Source of the DNA: Parvibaculum sp.
GTDB lineage: Bacteria > Pseudomonadota > Alphaproteobacteria > Parvibaculales > Parvibaculaceae
Length of the DNA stretch: 64,000 nt
Reading direction: 5' to 3'
NCBI GenBank assembly: GCA_031291615.1
Contig: JARLIS010000044.1
Coordinates: 1 to 64,000, forward strand
Below the pieces are notes generated by a model. The model searched no databases. It was not told the origin of the DNA and saw only the letters and a program-made list of their open reading frames with translations. The first letter of the stretch is position 1. Each line of letters opens with the position of its first letter. The translations under genes were made by a program, and so were the position numbers. Below are positions 1-9,592 of this stretch, piece after piece.

Positions 1-363
1 CCGAGTCGCCATGGCGGATGATGATGAGGTCCGGGTGCATGGCGTTCAGCGTGACCGCCGTGTCGATCAGCGTTTCGCCCTTCTTCACCGAGGAGGAGGC
101 GACCGACATGTTCATGACGTCGGCGCCGAGGCGCTTGCCGGCCAGCTCGAAGGAGCTTTGCGTGCGCGTCGAGGCTTCGAAGAAGAGGTTGATCTGGGTG
201 CGGCCGCGAAGGACGGAGCCCTTCTTGTCGACCTGGCGGTTCTGCTCGACATAGGTGTCGGACAGGTCGAGCAGGGATGTGATGTCGGAAGCGGAAAGCC
301 CTTCGATTCCCAGCAGGTGCCGGTGCGGGAAGAGGGGGACGGGATGTGTGTCCGCTTTGGTCA
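1..363 (-). CDS. pyrB: Aspartate carbamoyltransferase catalytic subunit, 5' part
   Basis: Catalyses carbamoyl phosphate + aspartate to carbamoyl aspartate, the first committed step of pyrimidine synthesis, in the cytoplasm. The reading frame starts at ATG 363 and leaves the window after about 120 residues, so only the carbamoyl-phosphate domain is present. The family signature [20 protein letters not shown] (about residues 61-80) contains the S-T-R-T phosphate-binding loop. A second conserved block, [11 protein letters not shown], follows. The full protein would be about 310 residues. pyrE lies far away at 45916, so the pathway is dispersed. No frameshift is seen. Confidence 0.93.
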
Positions 364-428
364 TTAAAGCGGCATTGTATAGGTCCGATTCCGCCGGGCG
401 GCAAGGCGGAATTGGGGGAGCGGGGCCT

Positions 429-533
429 TCATCCTTCGAGACGGCGCTCGCGCGCCTCCTCAGGATGAGGGTTTTATTTTGAGAGGAACCTCATCCTGAG
501 GAGCGGGCCGCAGGCTCGCGTCTCGAAGGATGA
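429..533. repeat. Inverted pair of a palindromic intergenic repeat
   Basis: Two copies of a short repeat face each other. The left copy (429-470) reads TCATCCTTCGAGACG ... CCTCAGGATGAGG. The right copy (489-533) is its reverse complement in outline, CCTCATCCTGAGGAGC ... CGTCTCGAAGGATGA. They are separated by 18 bases rich in T. Each copy has a GC-rich variable centre, and together they can fold into one long hairpin. They lie between the divergent pyrB and acyl-CoA dehydrogenase genes. Such elements are frequent in alphaproteobacterial intergenic DNA; no function is assigned here. Confidence 0.75.
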
Positions 534-593
534 AAGCCCGGGCGCAACAGGCGTGATAGACTCAAGGCTCGCCGGAACGGAGGAGGCCTGCCC

Positions 594-2270
594 ATGACCA
601 GTCCCCAAGCCTTTGCGACCCATGAGGTCTTCAACCAGCCGCCGCCGCTGGAGAACTACAATCTTTTCACCTCCGACCGGGCGCTGGTCGAAACGGTCGA
701 GCGTGAGGGGGGCAAGGCGTCGCGGGCGTCGCTTGCGGCGTTCGGCGCGAAGATCGGCACGGCGGAGGTGATCGACCTCGGGCGGCAGGCGAATGCCTAT
801 CTGCCGGTGCTCAAGAGTTTCGACCGCTTCGGCCATCGCATCGACAAGGTGGAGTTTCATCCCTCCTATCATCGCCTCATGGCGCTGTCGGTGGAGCAGG
901 GCCTGCACGGCTCGCCATGGGATCATCTCGTCGATGGCGGCAAGCCGCGCGCGGGCGCGATCGTCTCGCGGCTTGCGGGCACCTACATGATGACGCAGGT
1001 GGAAGCCGGGCATGGCTGCCCGATCACGATGACGAATGCCGCCGTGCCCGCGTTGATGTTCCAGCCCGATCTCGCCAGGGAATGGGTGCCGCGCATTCTC
1101 TCGCGGCATTACGACCCGGCCTTTATTCCGGCGCATGACAAGAAGGGCGTGACCTTCGGCATGGGCATGACGGAGAAACAGGGCGGAACGGATGTCCGCG
1201 CCAATACGACGAAGGCCGATCCCGTGGGCAAGGGCGGGCCGGGCGGGCACTACCGCATCACGGGCCACAAGTGGTTCTTCTCCGCGCCCATGTGCGATGC
1301 GTTCCTCGTGCTGGCGCAGGCGCCGGGCGGGATCTCGTGTTTCCTGATGCCGCGCTTCACGCCGGACGGTGAGGAGAATGCGATCCGCATCCAGCGGCTG
1401 AAGGACAAGGTCGGCAACAAGTCGAATGCATCCTCCGAGGTCGAGTTTCAGGCGGCGTCCGCCTGGCTCATCGGCGAGGAGGGGCGCGGGGTGCGCAACA
1501 TCATCGAGATGGCCACCTATACGCGGCTCGATTGCGCGGTGGCGACGGCGGGCATGATGCGGCAGGCCGTCTCGCAGGCGGTGCATCACTGCTCATGGCG
1601 GACGGTGTTCCAGAAGAAGCTCATCGACCAGCCGTTGATGGCGAATGTGCTGGCCGATCTGGCGCTCGAAACCGAAGCGGCGACGGCGCTGTCGTTCCGC
1701 GTCGCGCGCTCGTTCGACGAGGCGGAGAGCAACGAGGCGGAAGCCGCGTTCCGCCGTATCATGACGCCGGTGGCGAAGTATTGGGTCTGCAAGCGGGCGC
1801 CGAACCTCGCTTATGAGGCGATGGAATGTCTCGGCGGCAATGGCTATGTCGAGGAAGGGATTGCGGGGCGCATCTATCGCGAGATGCCGGTCAATGCGAT
1901 CTGGGAAGGTTCGGGCAACGTCATGTGCCTCGATGTGTTGCGCGCGCTCGCGCGCGAGCCGCAGGCGCTCGATGTGGTGCTGGCAGAGTTCGAGGCAGCG
2001 CGGGGGGCGAATGCGGCTTATGACGGCGCTCTCGATGCGCTGAAGGATGCCTTCGCGGATATGGGCTCGCTCGAAGCGCGGTCGCGGCAGATCGTCGAGG
2101 CGATGGCGAAGATCGCGGCGGGCTCGGTGCTGCTGCGTCATGCGCCTTCTGCGGTGTCGGATGCCTATTGCGCGACGCGGCTCGGGCGCGACTGGGGCGA
2201 TATTTACGGGACGCTGCCGGTGGGCGCGGATCAGGCGGCGATCATCGAGCGGGCGATGCCGGTGCGGTGA
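594..2270 (+). CDS. AidB-like acyl-CoA dehydrogenase
   Basis: A 558-residue FAD-dependent acyl-CoA dehydrogenase of the AidB branch, which is longer than the usual 380-400 residues of the family. Typical blocks are GMGMTEKQGGTDVRANTT (flavin/acyl-binding middle domain), RLKDKVGNKSNASSEVEF, and near residues 436-451 WEGSGNVMCLDVLRAL, which is characteristic of AidB-type proteins. AidB of E. coli is linked to the alkylation response. The physiological substrate of this homologue cannot be read from the sequence. The ATG at 594 follows GGAGGAGG at about 580-587. It stands alone, divergent from pyrB and convergent with the AEC carrier gene. Confidence 0.88.
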   Translation: MTSPQAFATHEVFNQPPPLENYNLFTSDRALVETVEREGGKASRASLAAFGAKIGTAEVIDLGRQANAYLPVLKSFDRFGHRIDKVEFHPSYHRLMALSVEQGLHGSPWDHLVDGGKPRAGAIVSRLAGTYMMTQVEAGHGCPITMTNAAVPALMFQPDLAREWVPRILSRHYDPAFIPAHDKKGVTFGMGMTEKQGGTDVRANTTKADPVGKGGPGGHYRITGHKWFFSAPMCDAFLVLAQAPGGISCFLMPRFTPDGEENAIRIQRLKDKVGNKSNASSEVEFQAASAWLIGEEGRGVRNIIEMATYTRLDCAVATAGMMRQAVSQAVHHCSWRTVFQKKLIDQPLMANVLADLALETEAATALSFRVARSFDEAESNEAEAAFRRIMTPVAKYWVCKRAPNLAYEAMECLGGNGYVEEGIAGRIYREMPVNAIWEGSGNVMCLDVLRALAREPQALDVVLAEFEAARGANAAYDGALDALKDAFADMGSLEARSRQIVEAMAKIAAGSVLLRHAPSAVSDAYCATRLGRDWGDIYGTLPVGADQAAIIERAMPVR

Positions 2271-2376
2271 GGGAGATTTCCCCAATTGGCAGCGGGACGG
2301 TCGATGACCATTTAGGCGGGATGTGGGGGAGTGGGATTGGTGATCCGCGTCCGTCCGTCTTCGGCGTGAAAGGGAA

Positions 2377-2410
2377 GATGGACCCCGGCTCAAGGCCGGG
2401 GTGACGGGTT
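2377..2410. repeat. Palindromic intergenic repeat (GGACCCCGGCTCAAGG type)
   Basis: Contains CCCCGGCTCAAGGCCGGGG, an imperfect palindrome, flanked by GATGGA and TGACGGG. Two further copies lie at 40834-40868 and 40941-40970. It sits between the 3' ends of two convergent genes, where it could act as a bidirectional transcription stop, although no T-tract follows. Confidence 0.75.
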
Positions 2411-2419
2411 GGGGTGGGG

Positions 2420-3334
2420 TCAGCCGAAGATCCAGAGCATCAGCGGCATGGTCAGGACTGCGAGCACGGTGCCGCCGGTGATGAGGCTTGCCATCAGTTC
2501 CATGTCGCCGCCGAGCTGGCGGGCGAGCACGTAAGACGAGGTTGCGCCGGGTACGGCGGCGCAGATGAGGACGACGAGGCGGGGCAGGCCGTCGACGCCG
2601 AAGACGAGGCAGAAGCCCATCATCAATGCGGGCATCAGGATGAGTTTCAGCAGGCTTGTGTAAAGCACGGCCCATTTCGCCTCGAAGACATGGCCGATGC
2701 GCAAGCCGCCGCCGACGGCGAGGAGGCCGAGGGTGAGGGAGGCGTCGCCGATGATTTTGGCGGTGACGGCGAGCGGGCCGGGAAGGCCGATGCCGGTTGC
2801 ATTGAGGAAGATGCCGACGGCGCAGGAGAGGATCAGCGGGTTCTTCACCAGCAATCTCGCAATCGCCACGGGGCTTGCCGAATGGCCGAGCGCGTAGCGC
2901 GTCAGGATCGTCACCGAAAGGATGTTCGAGATCGGCACAAGCACGGCGACGGCGACGGCGGCGAGCGTCAGTCCCGGCTTTCCGAACATCGAGGCGATGG
3001 AGGCAAGCGCGATGAAGCTGTTCCAGCGGATCGCGCCCTGGAAGACGCTTGAGAATTCCGGGCCGGTCATCCGGTAGGCGCGCCGCGCCGCGATGATGAG
3101 GACGACCATCAGCAATTGACCGGCGGCGAGCGCGGCGGCCATGGGCCATATGTCGAAGCCGCCGAAATTGGCGGTCGCCAGCGTGTCGAGAAGCAGAGCG
3201 GGGAAGAGGACGTAATAGTTCAACTGATCGAGCGGCGCCCAGACCTCCTCGCCCGGAAAGCCGCGCCGCCGGAGCGCGAAGCCGAGGCCGATCACCAGAA
3301 AGACCGGAACGAAGGAGGAAAGGATGGCGATCAT
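2420..3334 (-). CDS. AEC (auxin efflux carrier) family transporter
   Basis: A 304-residue inner-membrane protein with about ten hydrophobic segments arranged as two halves, as in the AEC/bile-acid-arsenite-riboflavin fold. The start MIAILSSFVPVFLVIGLGFALRR and the motif NPLILSCAVGIFLN are typical of bacterial AEC permeases, which export or import small organic acids such as malate or malonate. Substrate is not predictable. The gene follows the MFS gene (3344-4630) by only 9 bases on the same strand, so the two transporters are probably co-transcribed. The 3' end faces the acyl-CoA dehydrogenase gene across a palindromic repeat. Confidence 0.85.
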   Translation of the reverse strand: MIAILSSFVPVFLVIGLGFALRRRGFPGEEVWAPLDQLNYYVLFPALLLDTLATANFGGFDIWPMAAALAAGQLLMVVLIIAARRAYRMTGPEFSSVFQGAIRWNSFIALASIASMFGKPGLTLAAVAVAVLVPISNILSVTILTRYALGHSASPVAIARLLVKNPLILSCAVGIFLNATGIGLPGPLAVTAKIIGDASLTLGLLAVGGGLRIGHVFEAKWAVLYTSLLKLILMPALMMGFCLVFGVDGLPRLVVLICAAVPGATSSYVLARQLGGDMELMASLITGGTVLAVLTMPLMLWIFG

Positions 3335-3343
3335 TTCAACGGC

Positions 3344-4630
3344 TCACGGGAAGGGCGTCGGCCCGGCCTCGATGTCGTTTGCGACTTCGGGCGCGATGTC
3401 TTCGAGCGAGCGCATGGCGGTTTCGGGCAGGAAGAGCAGCACCGGAATGACGGAGACGAGGGCAACGGCCAGGAGGATGACGATGGCGAGGGCGTGGGAG
3501 CCGACGAGCGGATAGAGCGCGCTTTCGGCGGCGAGGCCGGCGATGCTTGCGGTCACGTTGATGACGCCGCGCGCCGCCGCCGAGGTCGAGCGATAGGAAG
3601 TTGGAAAGAGTTCGCTGCCCAGCGCCGACAGCGTGACTTCGGAGGCGAAGTAGGTGAAGAGCGCGCCGATCCAGCTTGCGACCAGAATTTTCGGGTCGCC
3701 GGTCAGGTAGAAGACATAGAAGAGCAAGACGACGACGGGAATGCAGACGGTCAGCACCATGCGGCGGCCAAGGCGGTCGCTCAGACGGCCGGCGATGAAG
3801 TAGCCGATGATGGCGAGCGCGCCGCCGAAAAATTGCAGCGTGCCGACCTGGCTCGGCGAATAGCCGTGATGCTCCTGCAAAAATTTCGAGATGAAGGCGA
3901 AAGTGGCGGAGAGGCCGAAGGAATAGGGCGCGGTCGTCGCCACCAGCGCGGCGAAGCGGCCCGGATAGGCGCGGACCAGCGAGGCGATGGGCGCGAGATG
4001 TTCGCGAAGGCCGCGGCGCGCGGCGGCGCGGGCGGCGCGCAGATCGACGAAGCGCTGGGTTTCGCGCAGCGAGCGGCGCGCCAGCATGATGACGATGAGG
4101 CCGGAGGCGCCGATGAGGTAAAAATCGCGCCAGCCATGCGGCAGCACGTCGATGCGGGTGTAGAGGAGCGAGGAGAGGCCGTAGCCGAGCGTGCCGAGCG
4201 CCGCCAGCCGGCCGAGCGCCCAGCCGCGCATGCGGGCGTCGATCTCCTCGGCGACGATCACATAGCAGAGCATGTCTTCGGCATAGCTGAAGCAGCGGGC
4301 AAGCGTTTGCAGCACCAGGAACTGCAAGTCGTTCTGGGCGAAGGCGGTGAGCACCGTCGCCATCGTCATGCCGGAGATGGTGATGAGGAGGAGGCGCTTG
4401 CGGCCCACCACGTCGGCCATGAAGGCGAGCGGGAAGGCGAGCAGCACGCCGAAGCGGATGATGCCGGTGTAAAGGCCGATGCTCTCTTCGGGAATGGAGA
4501 GGGAGGCCTGTATCTGCGGCAAGGCGAGGGCGAAGATGCCGAGGTCGTAATTGTTGATGAAGAGGGAGCTGCCGACCAGCAGGAGCAACAGGCGCTGCTC
4601 GCGCGGCAGTTTGTATGCGGCTTCGGTCAA
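3344..4630 (-). CDS. MFS transporter (sugar/metabolite porter type)
   Basis: A 428-residue major facilitator with twelve predicted membrane segments. The loop 2-3 motif appears as FMADVVGRKRLLL and its second-half counterpart as AGRLSDRLGRRMV. The ending, LFLPETAMRSLEDI, resembles the PETxxxxLE tail of sugar-porter-like MFS proteins. A longer reading frame extends to 4762 but would overlap ruvX and lacks membrane character. I chose TTG 4630 (TTG ACC GAA), which is preceded by AGGGG at a 6-base distance. The gene lies 40 bases after ruvX on the same strand and just before the AEC gene. The substrate is unknown. Confidence 0.82.
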   Translation of the reverse strand: MTEAAYKLPREQRLLLLLVGSSLFINNYDLGIFALALPQIQASLSIPEESIGLYTGIIRFGVLLAFPLAFMADVVGRKRLLLITISGMTMATVLTAFAQNDLQFLVLQTLARCFSYAEDMLCYVIVAEEIDARMRGWALGRLAALGTLGYGLSSLLYTRIDVLPHGWRDFYLIGASGLIVIMLARRSLRETQRFVDLRAARAAARRGLREHLAPIASLVRAYPGRFAALVATTAPYSFGLSATFAFISKFLQEHHGYSPSQVGTLQFFGGALAIIGYFIAGRLSDRLGRRMVLTVCIPVVVLLFYVFYLTGDPKILVASWIGALFTYFASEVTLSALGSELFPTSYRSTSAAARGVINVTASIAGLAAESALYPLVGSHALAIVILLAVALVSVIPVLLFLPETAMRSLEDIAPEVANDIEAGPTPFP

Positions 4631-4670
4631 TTCATTCCCCTGACGGCGGCTCCACCGGCGGAGCCCCTTC

Positions 4671-5183
4671 TTATACGCTGCGCAACCGCTCCAGAGCACC
4701 CTGGAGGATGTAGGCGGCGGCCATTTTGTCCACCACTTCGGCGCGGCGGGCGCGGCTTGCATCCGCCTCGATCAATGTGCGGGTGACGGCGGCGGTCGAC
4801 AGCCGTTCGTCCCAGAAGGCGATGGGGAGGGGTGTCAGCTTTTCGAGATTGCGGGCGAAGGCGCGGGCGGACTGGACGGCGGGGCCTTCGCTGCCGTCCA
4901 TGTTGAGGGCGAGGCCGAGGATGAGGCCGCCGACTTCATGCCTTGCGGCAAGCTCGATCAGCTTCGCGGCGTCGGCGGTGAACTTGGTCCGGCGGATGGT
5001 TTCGAGCGGGGTGGCGACCGTCAGGGAGATGTCCGACAGGGCCAGGCCGATGGTTTTCGAGCCGAGATCGACGCCCATCAGCCGCTCATTGCGCTTCAGG
5101 GCGCTCCTGATCTCGCCAAGTTCCTTCAGGTTTCCGCTCAAGGCCTTGTCACCATTGCAAAAATGCCATCGGGGCGGGACCAT
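4671..5183 (-). CDS. ruvX: Putative pre-16S rRNA nuclease / Holliday junction resolvase-like RuvX
   Basis: YqgF/RuvX family, an RNase H-fold nuclease implicated in 16S rRNA 5'-end maturation. Diagnostic motifs are [17 protein letters not shown] near the N terminus, [19 protein letters not shown], and [15 protein letters not shown], followed by [14 protein letters not shown] at the C terminus. ATG 5183 gives 170 residues. The family usually begins about ten residues before the first motif, so TTG 5141 (156 residues) is an equally possible start; neither has a strong ribosome binding site. It is divergent from gatC, a common arrangement in alphaproteobacteria. Annotated homologues are about 140-160 residues. 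Confidence 0.88.
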   Translation of the reverse strand: MVPPRWHFCNGDKALSGNLKELGEIRSALKRNERLMGVDLGSKTIGLALSDISLTVATPLETIRRTKFTADAAKLIELAARHEVGGLILGLALNMDGSEGPAVQSARAFARNLEKLTPLPIAFWDERLSTAAVTRTLIEADASRARRAEVVDKMAAAYILQGALERLRSV

Positions 5184-5352
5184 AAGGGGCCGATGCGCCC
5201 GGCGCAACGCGATTACATCATATATAGAGAGGGCGGTCGTTGCGGCGGGCCGGGCGGCTTTGTTATGGTCCGCTCGATTCCACTCCACGGTGGTCAGCGA
5301 ATAAGGGGGCGGCTTTCGGGCCGCCTTCCCCCGAACCCAATAAAGGCAACCC

Positions 5353-5640
5353 ATGTCGGTCGATCAGAACACGGTCCGGCACATCGCCCGGCTCGCGCGC
5401 ATAGCCGTCCGGGAGGATGAGCTTCCCGCCCTCGCAGGCGAACTCAACACGATCCTCGATTGGGTCGAGCAACTGGGCGAGGTCGATACAAAGGACATAG
5501 AGCCCATGACCAGCGCCGTCGCCATGAGCATGAAGATGCGCGACGACGTGGTGACCACGGGGAACCTGCAGAAAGAGGTGACGGCGAACGCGCCGGGCGC
5601 CGAGGACGGATTTTACGTCGTGCCGAAGGTGGTGGAGTGA
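5353..5640 (+). CDS. gatC: Asp-tRNA(Asn)/Glu-tRNA(Gln) amidotransferase subunit C
   Basis: A 95-residue GatC. It begins [19 protein letters not shown] and contains the [17 protein letters not shown] and PMTSAV blocks of the family. GatC wraps around GatA and stabilises the GatCAB heterotrimer that amidates misacylated Glu-tRNA(Gln) or Asp-tRNA(Asn). It is first in a tight gatC-gatA-gatB operon; its TGA overlaps the gatA start ATG by one base. Confidence 0.96.
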   Translation: MSVDQNTVRHIARLARIAVREDELPALAGELNTILDWVEQLGEVDTKDIEPMTSAVAMSMKMRDDVVTTGNLQKEVTANAPGAEDGFYVVPKVVE

Positions 5641-7118
5641 TGAGCGACCTGACCAAGCTGACGCTTGCCGGCGCGCGGGACGCGCTGAAGAAGAAGGAAT
5701 TCACCTCCGTCGAGCTGACGAAGGCCTATCTCGATGCCGTGGAGGGCGCGAAGGCGCTCAACGCCTATGTGACCGTGACCGCCGACAAGGCGCTCGACAT
5801 GGCCAAGGCGTCGGACGCGAAGCTCGCCAAGGGCGAGGGCGGGACGCTGGAGGGGCTGCCGCTCGGCATCAAGGATCTTTTCGCGACTAAGGACGTGCTG
5901 ACGACGGCGTGCAGCCACATCCTCGACGGCTTCAAGCCGCCTTACGAATCGAAGGTCACGAGCAATCTCTGGCGCGACGGCGCGGTGATGCTCGGCAAAC
6001 TCAACAATGACGAGTTCGCCATGGGCTCGTCGAACGAGACGAGTTTCTATGGCCCCGTCGTCAATCCGTGGCGGCGCAAGGGCGACACGACGAAGATCGT
6101 GCCGGGCGGTTCGTCCGGCGGCTCGTCGGCGGCGGTCGCGGCGCGGCTCTGCCTTGCGGCGACGGCGACGGATACGGGCGGCTCGATCCGCCAGCCGGCG
6201 GCCTTTACCGGCACGGTCGGCATCAAGCCGACCTATGGGCGCTGCTCGCGCTGGGGCATCGTCGCCTTCGCCTCCTCGCTCGATCAGGCGGGGCCGATCG
6301 CGCGGGATGTGCGGGATGCGGCGATCATGCTGCGCTCGATGGCGGGCTATGACGAGAACGACTCGACGAGCGTCGACCGGCCGGTTCCCGACTACGAGGC
6401 CGCGCTCGGCAAGGGCGTGAAGGGGCTTCGGGTCGGCATTCCCAAGGAGTATCGGGTCGACGGCATGCCCGCCGAGATCGACGCGCTGTGGACGCGCGGC
6501 ATCGAATGGCTGAAGGCGGCGGGCGCGGAGATCGTCGATGTGAGCCTGCCTCACACGAAATACGCGCTGCCGACCTATTACATCGTCGCGCCGGCCGAGT
6601 GCTCGTCCAACCTCGCCCGCTATGACGGCGTGCGCTACGGCTTGCGCGTCGAGGGCAAGGACATCACCGACATGTACGAGAAGACGCGGGCCGCCGGTTT
6701 CGGCACGGAGGTTCGCCGCCGCGTTCTCATCGGCACCTATGTTCTCTCGGCGGGCTATTACGATGCCTATTACCTGAAGGCCCAGCAGGTGCGCACGCTG
6801 ATCGCGCGCGACTTCACCGAGGCCTACAGGAGCTGCGACGTGCTGCTGACGCCGACGGCGCCGTCGGCGGCCTTCGGCATCGGCGAGAAGACGGCCGATC
6901 CGCTGTCGATGTATCTCAACGACGTTTTCACCGTGACCGTGAACCTTGCCGGGCTGCCGGGCATTTCGGTGCCGGCAGGCCTGTCGAGCGAGGGGCTGCC
7001 GCTTGGGCTTCAGCTCATCGGCAAGACGTTCGACGAGGAGACGCTGCTGCGGACGGCTTACGCGCTTGAAGAAGCGGCACAGTTCAATGCCGAACCGGCG
7101 GCCTGGTGGAGGGCATGA
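5640..7118 (+). CDS. gatA: Asp-tRNA(Asn)/Glu-tRNA(Gln) amidotransferase subunit A
   Basis: A 492-residue amidase-signature enzyme that releases ammonia from glutamine for transamidation on GatB. The catalytic Ser-cisSer-Lys triad is visible: Lys78 in GIKDLF, cis-Ser158 in [10 protein letters not shown] and Ser182 in [10 protein letters not shown]. The 24-residue spacing between the two serines is the same as in characterised GatA. The start ATG 5640 overlaps the gatC stop (TGATG). The stop (7116-7118) overlaps the gatB start region, which implies translational coupling. Confidence 0.97.
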   Translation: MSDLTKLTLAGARDALKKKEFTSVELTKAYLDAVEGAKALNAYVTVTADKALDMAKASDAKLAKGEGGTLEGLPLGIKDLFATKDVLTTACSHILDGFKPPYESKVTSNLWRDGAVMLGKLNNDEFAMGSSNETSFYGPVVNPWRRKGDTTKIVPGGSSGGSSAAVAARLCLAATATDTGGSIRQPAAFTGTVGIKPTYGRCSRWGIVAFASSLDQAGPIARDVRDAAIMLRSMAGYDENDSTSVDRPVPDYEAALGKGVKGLRVGIPKEYRVDGMPAEIDALWTRGIEWLKAAGAEIVDVSLPHTKYALPTYYIVAPAECSSNLARYDGVRYGLRVEGKDITDMYEKTRAAGFGTEVRRRVLIGTYVLSAGYYDAYYLKAQQVRTLIARDFTEAYRSCDVLLTPTAPSAAFGIGEKTADPLSMYLNDVFTVTVNLAGLPGISVPAGLSSEGLPLGLQLIGKTFDEETLLRTAYALEEAAQFNAEPAAWWRA

Positions 7119-8614
7119 TGCAGAACAGAGAACCCCGCAAGGAAGACCTGATCAAGGGCGCCACCGGCGACTGGGAGATCGTGCTCGGGCTTGAAGTGCA
7201 TGCGCAGGTGACGTCGAAGTCGAAGCTCTTTTCGGGCGCGTCGACCGAGTTCGGCGCCGAGCCGAATACGCAGGTGAGCCTTGTCGATGCGGCCATGCCC
7301 GGCATGCTGCCCGTCATCAACCGCTATTGCGTCGAGCAGGCGGTGAAGACGGGTCTCGGGCTCAAGGCGCAGATCAATCTGCGTTCGGTGTTCGACCGGA
7401 AGAACTATTTCTATCCCGACCTGCCGCAGGGCTATCAGATATCGCAGTTCAAGAACCCGATCGTGGGCGAGGGCGTCGTGCTGCTCGACATGCCGGGCGG
7501 GCGCACCGTTACGGTGGGCATCGAGCGGCTGCATCTCGAACAGGATGCGGGCAAGAGCCTGCACGACCAGTCGCCGACGATGAGCCATGTCGATCTCAAC
7601 CGGTCGGGCGTGGCGCTGATGGAAATTGTTTCAAAGCCGGACATGCGCTCGGCCGAGGAGGCGCGGGCCTATGTGACCAAGCTGCGCACGATCCTGCGCT
7701 ATCTCGGCACCTGCGACGGCAACATGGAGGAAGGCAGCCTGCGCGCCGACGTCAACGTCTCGGTGCGCCGCCCCGGCGGGCCGCTCGGCACGCGCTGCGA
7801 GATGACGAACGTGAACTCCATCCGTTTCATCGGCCAGGCGATCGAATATGAAGCGCGCCGGCAGATCGAAATTCTGGAAGAGGGCGGCAAAATCGCCCAG
7901 GAGACGCGGCTGTTCGATCCGAAGGACGGCGAGACGCGGTCCATGCGCTCCAAGGAAGAAGCACACGACTATCGCTACTTCCCCGATCCCGATCTTCTGC
8001 CGCTCGTGCTGGCGCAGGCCGACGTCGATCGCATTGCAGCAAGCCTGCCGGAGCTTCCCGACGAGAAAAAAGCCCGGCTGATGTCCGACTACGCACTCTC
8101 GGCCTATGACGCGACCGTTCTCGTCGGCGAAAAAGCGACGGCGGACTATTACGAAGCGGTGGTGAAGGACGGGAGCAAGACGCGCGATCCGAAGCTCGCG
8201 GCGAACTGGGTGACGGTCGAATTGTTCGGCATGCTGAACCGCGAAGGGCACTCGATAGAGACCTCTCCGGTGTCCGCAAAGCAGCTCGCGGAGCTCGTCG
8301 ATCTCATCTCGGACGGCACGATCTCGGGACGAATCGCAAAGCAGATTTTTGATTCGATGTACAAAACCGGGCGAAGCGCCTCCGAAATCGTCGAAAAAGA
8401 CGGGTTGCGGCAGGTGACGGATTCCGGCGCGATCGAAGCGGCGATCGACGCGGTCATGGCGGCGAATCCAGACAAGGTCGAGCAAGCGAAAGCAAAACCC
8501 GCTCTCGCGGCCTGGTTTGTCGGACAAGTCATGAAATCCACGTCTGGCAAGGCAAATCCGCAAGTCGTGAATGAAATTCTTGCGCGCAAACTCGGGCTTT
8601 CGTCCGAGGGCTGA
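7118..8614 (+). CDS. gatB: Asp-tRNA(Asn)/Glu-tRNA(Gln) amidotransferase subunit B
   Basis: A 498-residue GatB that binds the misacylated tRNA, activates its side chain with ATP and transfers ammonia from GatA. Conserved blocks are [58 protein letters not shown] and, for the C-terminal YqeY-like tail domain, the region ending [12 protein letters not shown] 7118 is 4 bases after GGAGGG (7108-7113). ATG 7115, one codon earlier, is the alternative. The A+T content rises noticeably in the 3' third, but the reading frame stays intact. Confidence 0.97.
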   Translation: MQNREPRKEDLIKGATGDWEIVLGLEVHAQVTSKSKLFSGASTEFGAEPNTQVSLVDAAMPGMLPVINRYCVEQAVKTGLGLKAQINLRSVFDRKNYFYPDLPQGYQISQFKNPIVGEGVVLLDMPGGRTVTVGIERLHLEQDAGKSLHDQSPTMSHVDLNRSGVALMEIVSKPDMRSAEEARAYVTKLRTILRYLGTCDGNMEEGSLRADVNVSVRRPGGPLGTRCEMTNVNSIRFIGQAIEYEARRQIEILEEGGKIAQETRLFDPKDGETRSMRSKEEAHDYRYFPDPDLLPLVLAQADVDRIAASLPELPDEKKARLMSDYALSAYDATVLVGEKATADYYEAVVKDGSKTRDPKLAANWVTVELFGMLNREGHSIETSPVSAKQLAELVDLISDGTISGRIAKQIFDSMYKTGRSASEIVEKDGLRQVTDSGAIEAAIDAVMAANPDKVEQAKAKPALAAWFVGQVMKSTSGKANPQVVNEILARKLGLSSEG

Positions 8615-8834
8615 CAAAATTTTCCAGAGTGCCGGGCAACGGTTTGTAAACCACTTTCGGTGGAGAGTGGCGACGACTCGTGCGCACAAAATTGCAACAG
8701 TGTGTTGCGCAGGCCATTGACCGCGCTCATATTATTCGTCGCGCCTGAGGGGTACGAGGGCGCAAGCAGTCTGTGCGTTAAGAGTCTAACGGATTGTCGC
8801 CGACACTAAACGGCACATCAGGAGCTAGAGAACC
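8615..8834. other. Intergenic region before the H1-like gene
   Basis: 220 bases without a gene. TTGCGC (8705-8710) and TATTAT (8730-8735) resemble promoter hexamers but are 19 bases apart, so this is a weak candidate. AGGAG (8820-8824) is a clear ribosome binding site for ATG 8835. Confidence 0.35.
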
Positions 8835-9116
8835 ATGGCTACCAAAGCGAAAGCTAAACCGAAGAAGAAGCCCGCTGCCAAGAAACCCGCCGCCAAGAAG
8901 CCGGCTGCGAAGAAGAAGGCAGTGAAGAAGTTGGCCGCGAAGACGACCGCCGCCAAGAAGAAGCCCGCCGCGAAGAAGAAGCCCGCTGCGAAGAAGAAGC
9001 CGGCTGCGAAGAAGACGGTGAAGAAGGCTGCGGCCAAGAAGACCGTCGCCAAGAAGAAGCCCGCTGCCAAGAAGAAGCCGGCTGCGAAGAAGAAGGCTGC
9101 CGCGAAGAAGAAATAA
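8835..9116 (+). CDS. Lys/Ala/Pro-rich histone H1-like DNA-binding protein
   Basis: A 93-residue, almost purely K/A/P/T/V protein built from variations of the unit KKKPAAKK, with no hydrophobic core and a very high positive charge. Such low-complexity tails resemble the C-terminal domain of eukaryotic histone H1 and bacterial H1-like proteins, which bind and compact DNA without a folded domain. The ribosome binding site AGGAG lies about 10 bases before ATG 8835. The repeat tracts at DNA level make the gene prone to length change. It is transcribed in the same direction as gatB but 220 bases apart, so it is probably a separate unit. The function is inferred from composition only. Confidence 0.8.
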   Translation: MATKAKAKPKKKPAAKKPAAKKPAAKKKAVKKLAAKTTAAKKKPAAKKKPAAKKKPAAKKTVKKAAAKKTVAKKKPAAKKKPAAKKKAAAKKK

Positions 9117-9592
9117 CGCCCGATAGTCGCCGGCCTGCCGCGGTCTCCGCGGCGGCTTCGCCCTCTTCCTCTGGGCCTCGCGCCGCTTGTCGGTGCAAGA
9201 CCGGGCCGATTGGCTGGAGGAGGGCGGTCTGCCCTGAGTGGCAAGGCCGGTGAATATCGGATTTGGCGACCAGTTCAAGCAGTCCTGCAAGGGATCGCGC
9301 CGAACAACCGGATGCCGGCCGAGTTCACCTTTTGGATCGGCGGCAATCCTTCAGCATCTCGGCCGCAAGGCGGGTCAACCGTCCGGCGAACATTCGAGAG
9401 TTGAGGTCGACCAATGGCTGTTCCGGCAGTTTGCTGGGCTTGGCTCCCTTGTGGGCCAAGCCCATCACTTTTTGTAGGTCCGGCCGGACTTAACCTCCGC
9501 TTCGGCTGTGCTAGTGTTCGGCGTGTCCGGGAAATCCGGCGCGCCTTTTTGGCTTCCCGGCAGGGTCGGGCCGATACGGGTTGGAGGTTGGT
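9117..9592. other. Intergenic region, 476 bases, one weak hairpin
   Basis: No convincing gene on either strand. A perfect 7-bp hairpin GCCGCGG-TCT-CCGCGGC occupies 9137-9153, about 20 bases after the H1-like stop codon. It may end that transcript but lacks a T-tract. The rest shows no repeat or motif I can name. GGAGG at 9583-9587 serves the following gene. Confidence 0.5.

Noticed and set aside
4631-4762. Upstream extension of the MFS protein
   Set aside because: It overlaps the end of ruvX and encodes a Trp/Arg-rich stretch unlike an MFS start; TTG 4630 with AGGGG upstream fits better.
3116-4786. A 556-codon open frame on the plus strand
   Set aside because: Antisense to the MFS and AEC transporter genes and without any recognisable domain; a result of high G+C codon use.
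8835-9116. CRISPR-like or tandem non-coding repeat
   Set aside because: The repeats are irregular, in-frame Lys/Ala/Pro codons behind a good ribosome binding site, so a low-complexity protein explains them. No CRISPR array was seen anywhere in the window.
9210-9477. Small open frames in the gap before 9593
   Set aside because: No ribosome binding sites, no hydrophobic or domain pattern, and overlapping frames give equally long peptides.
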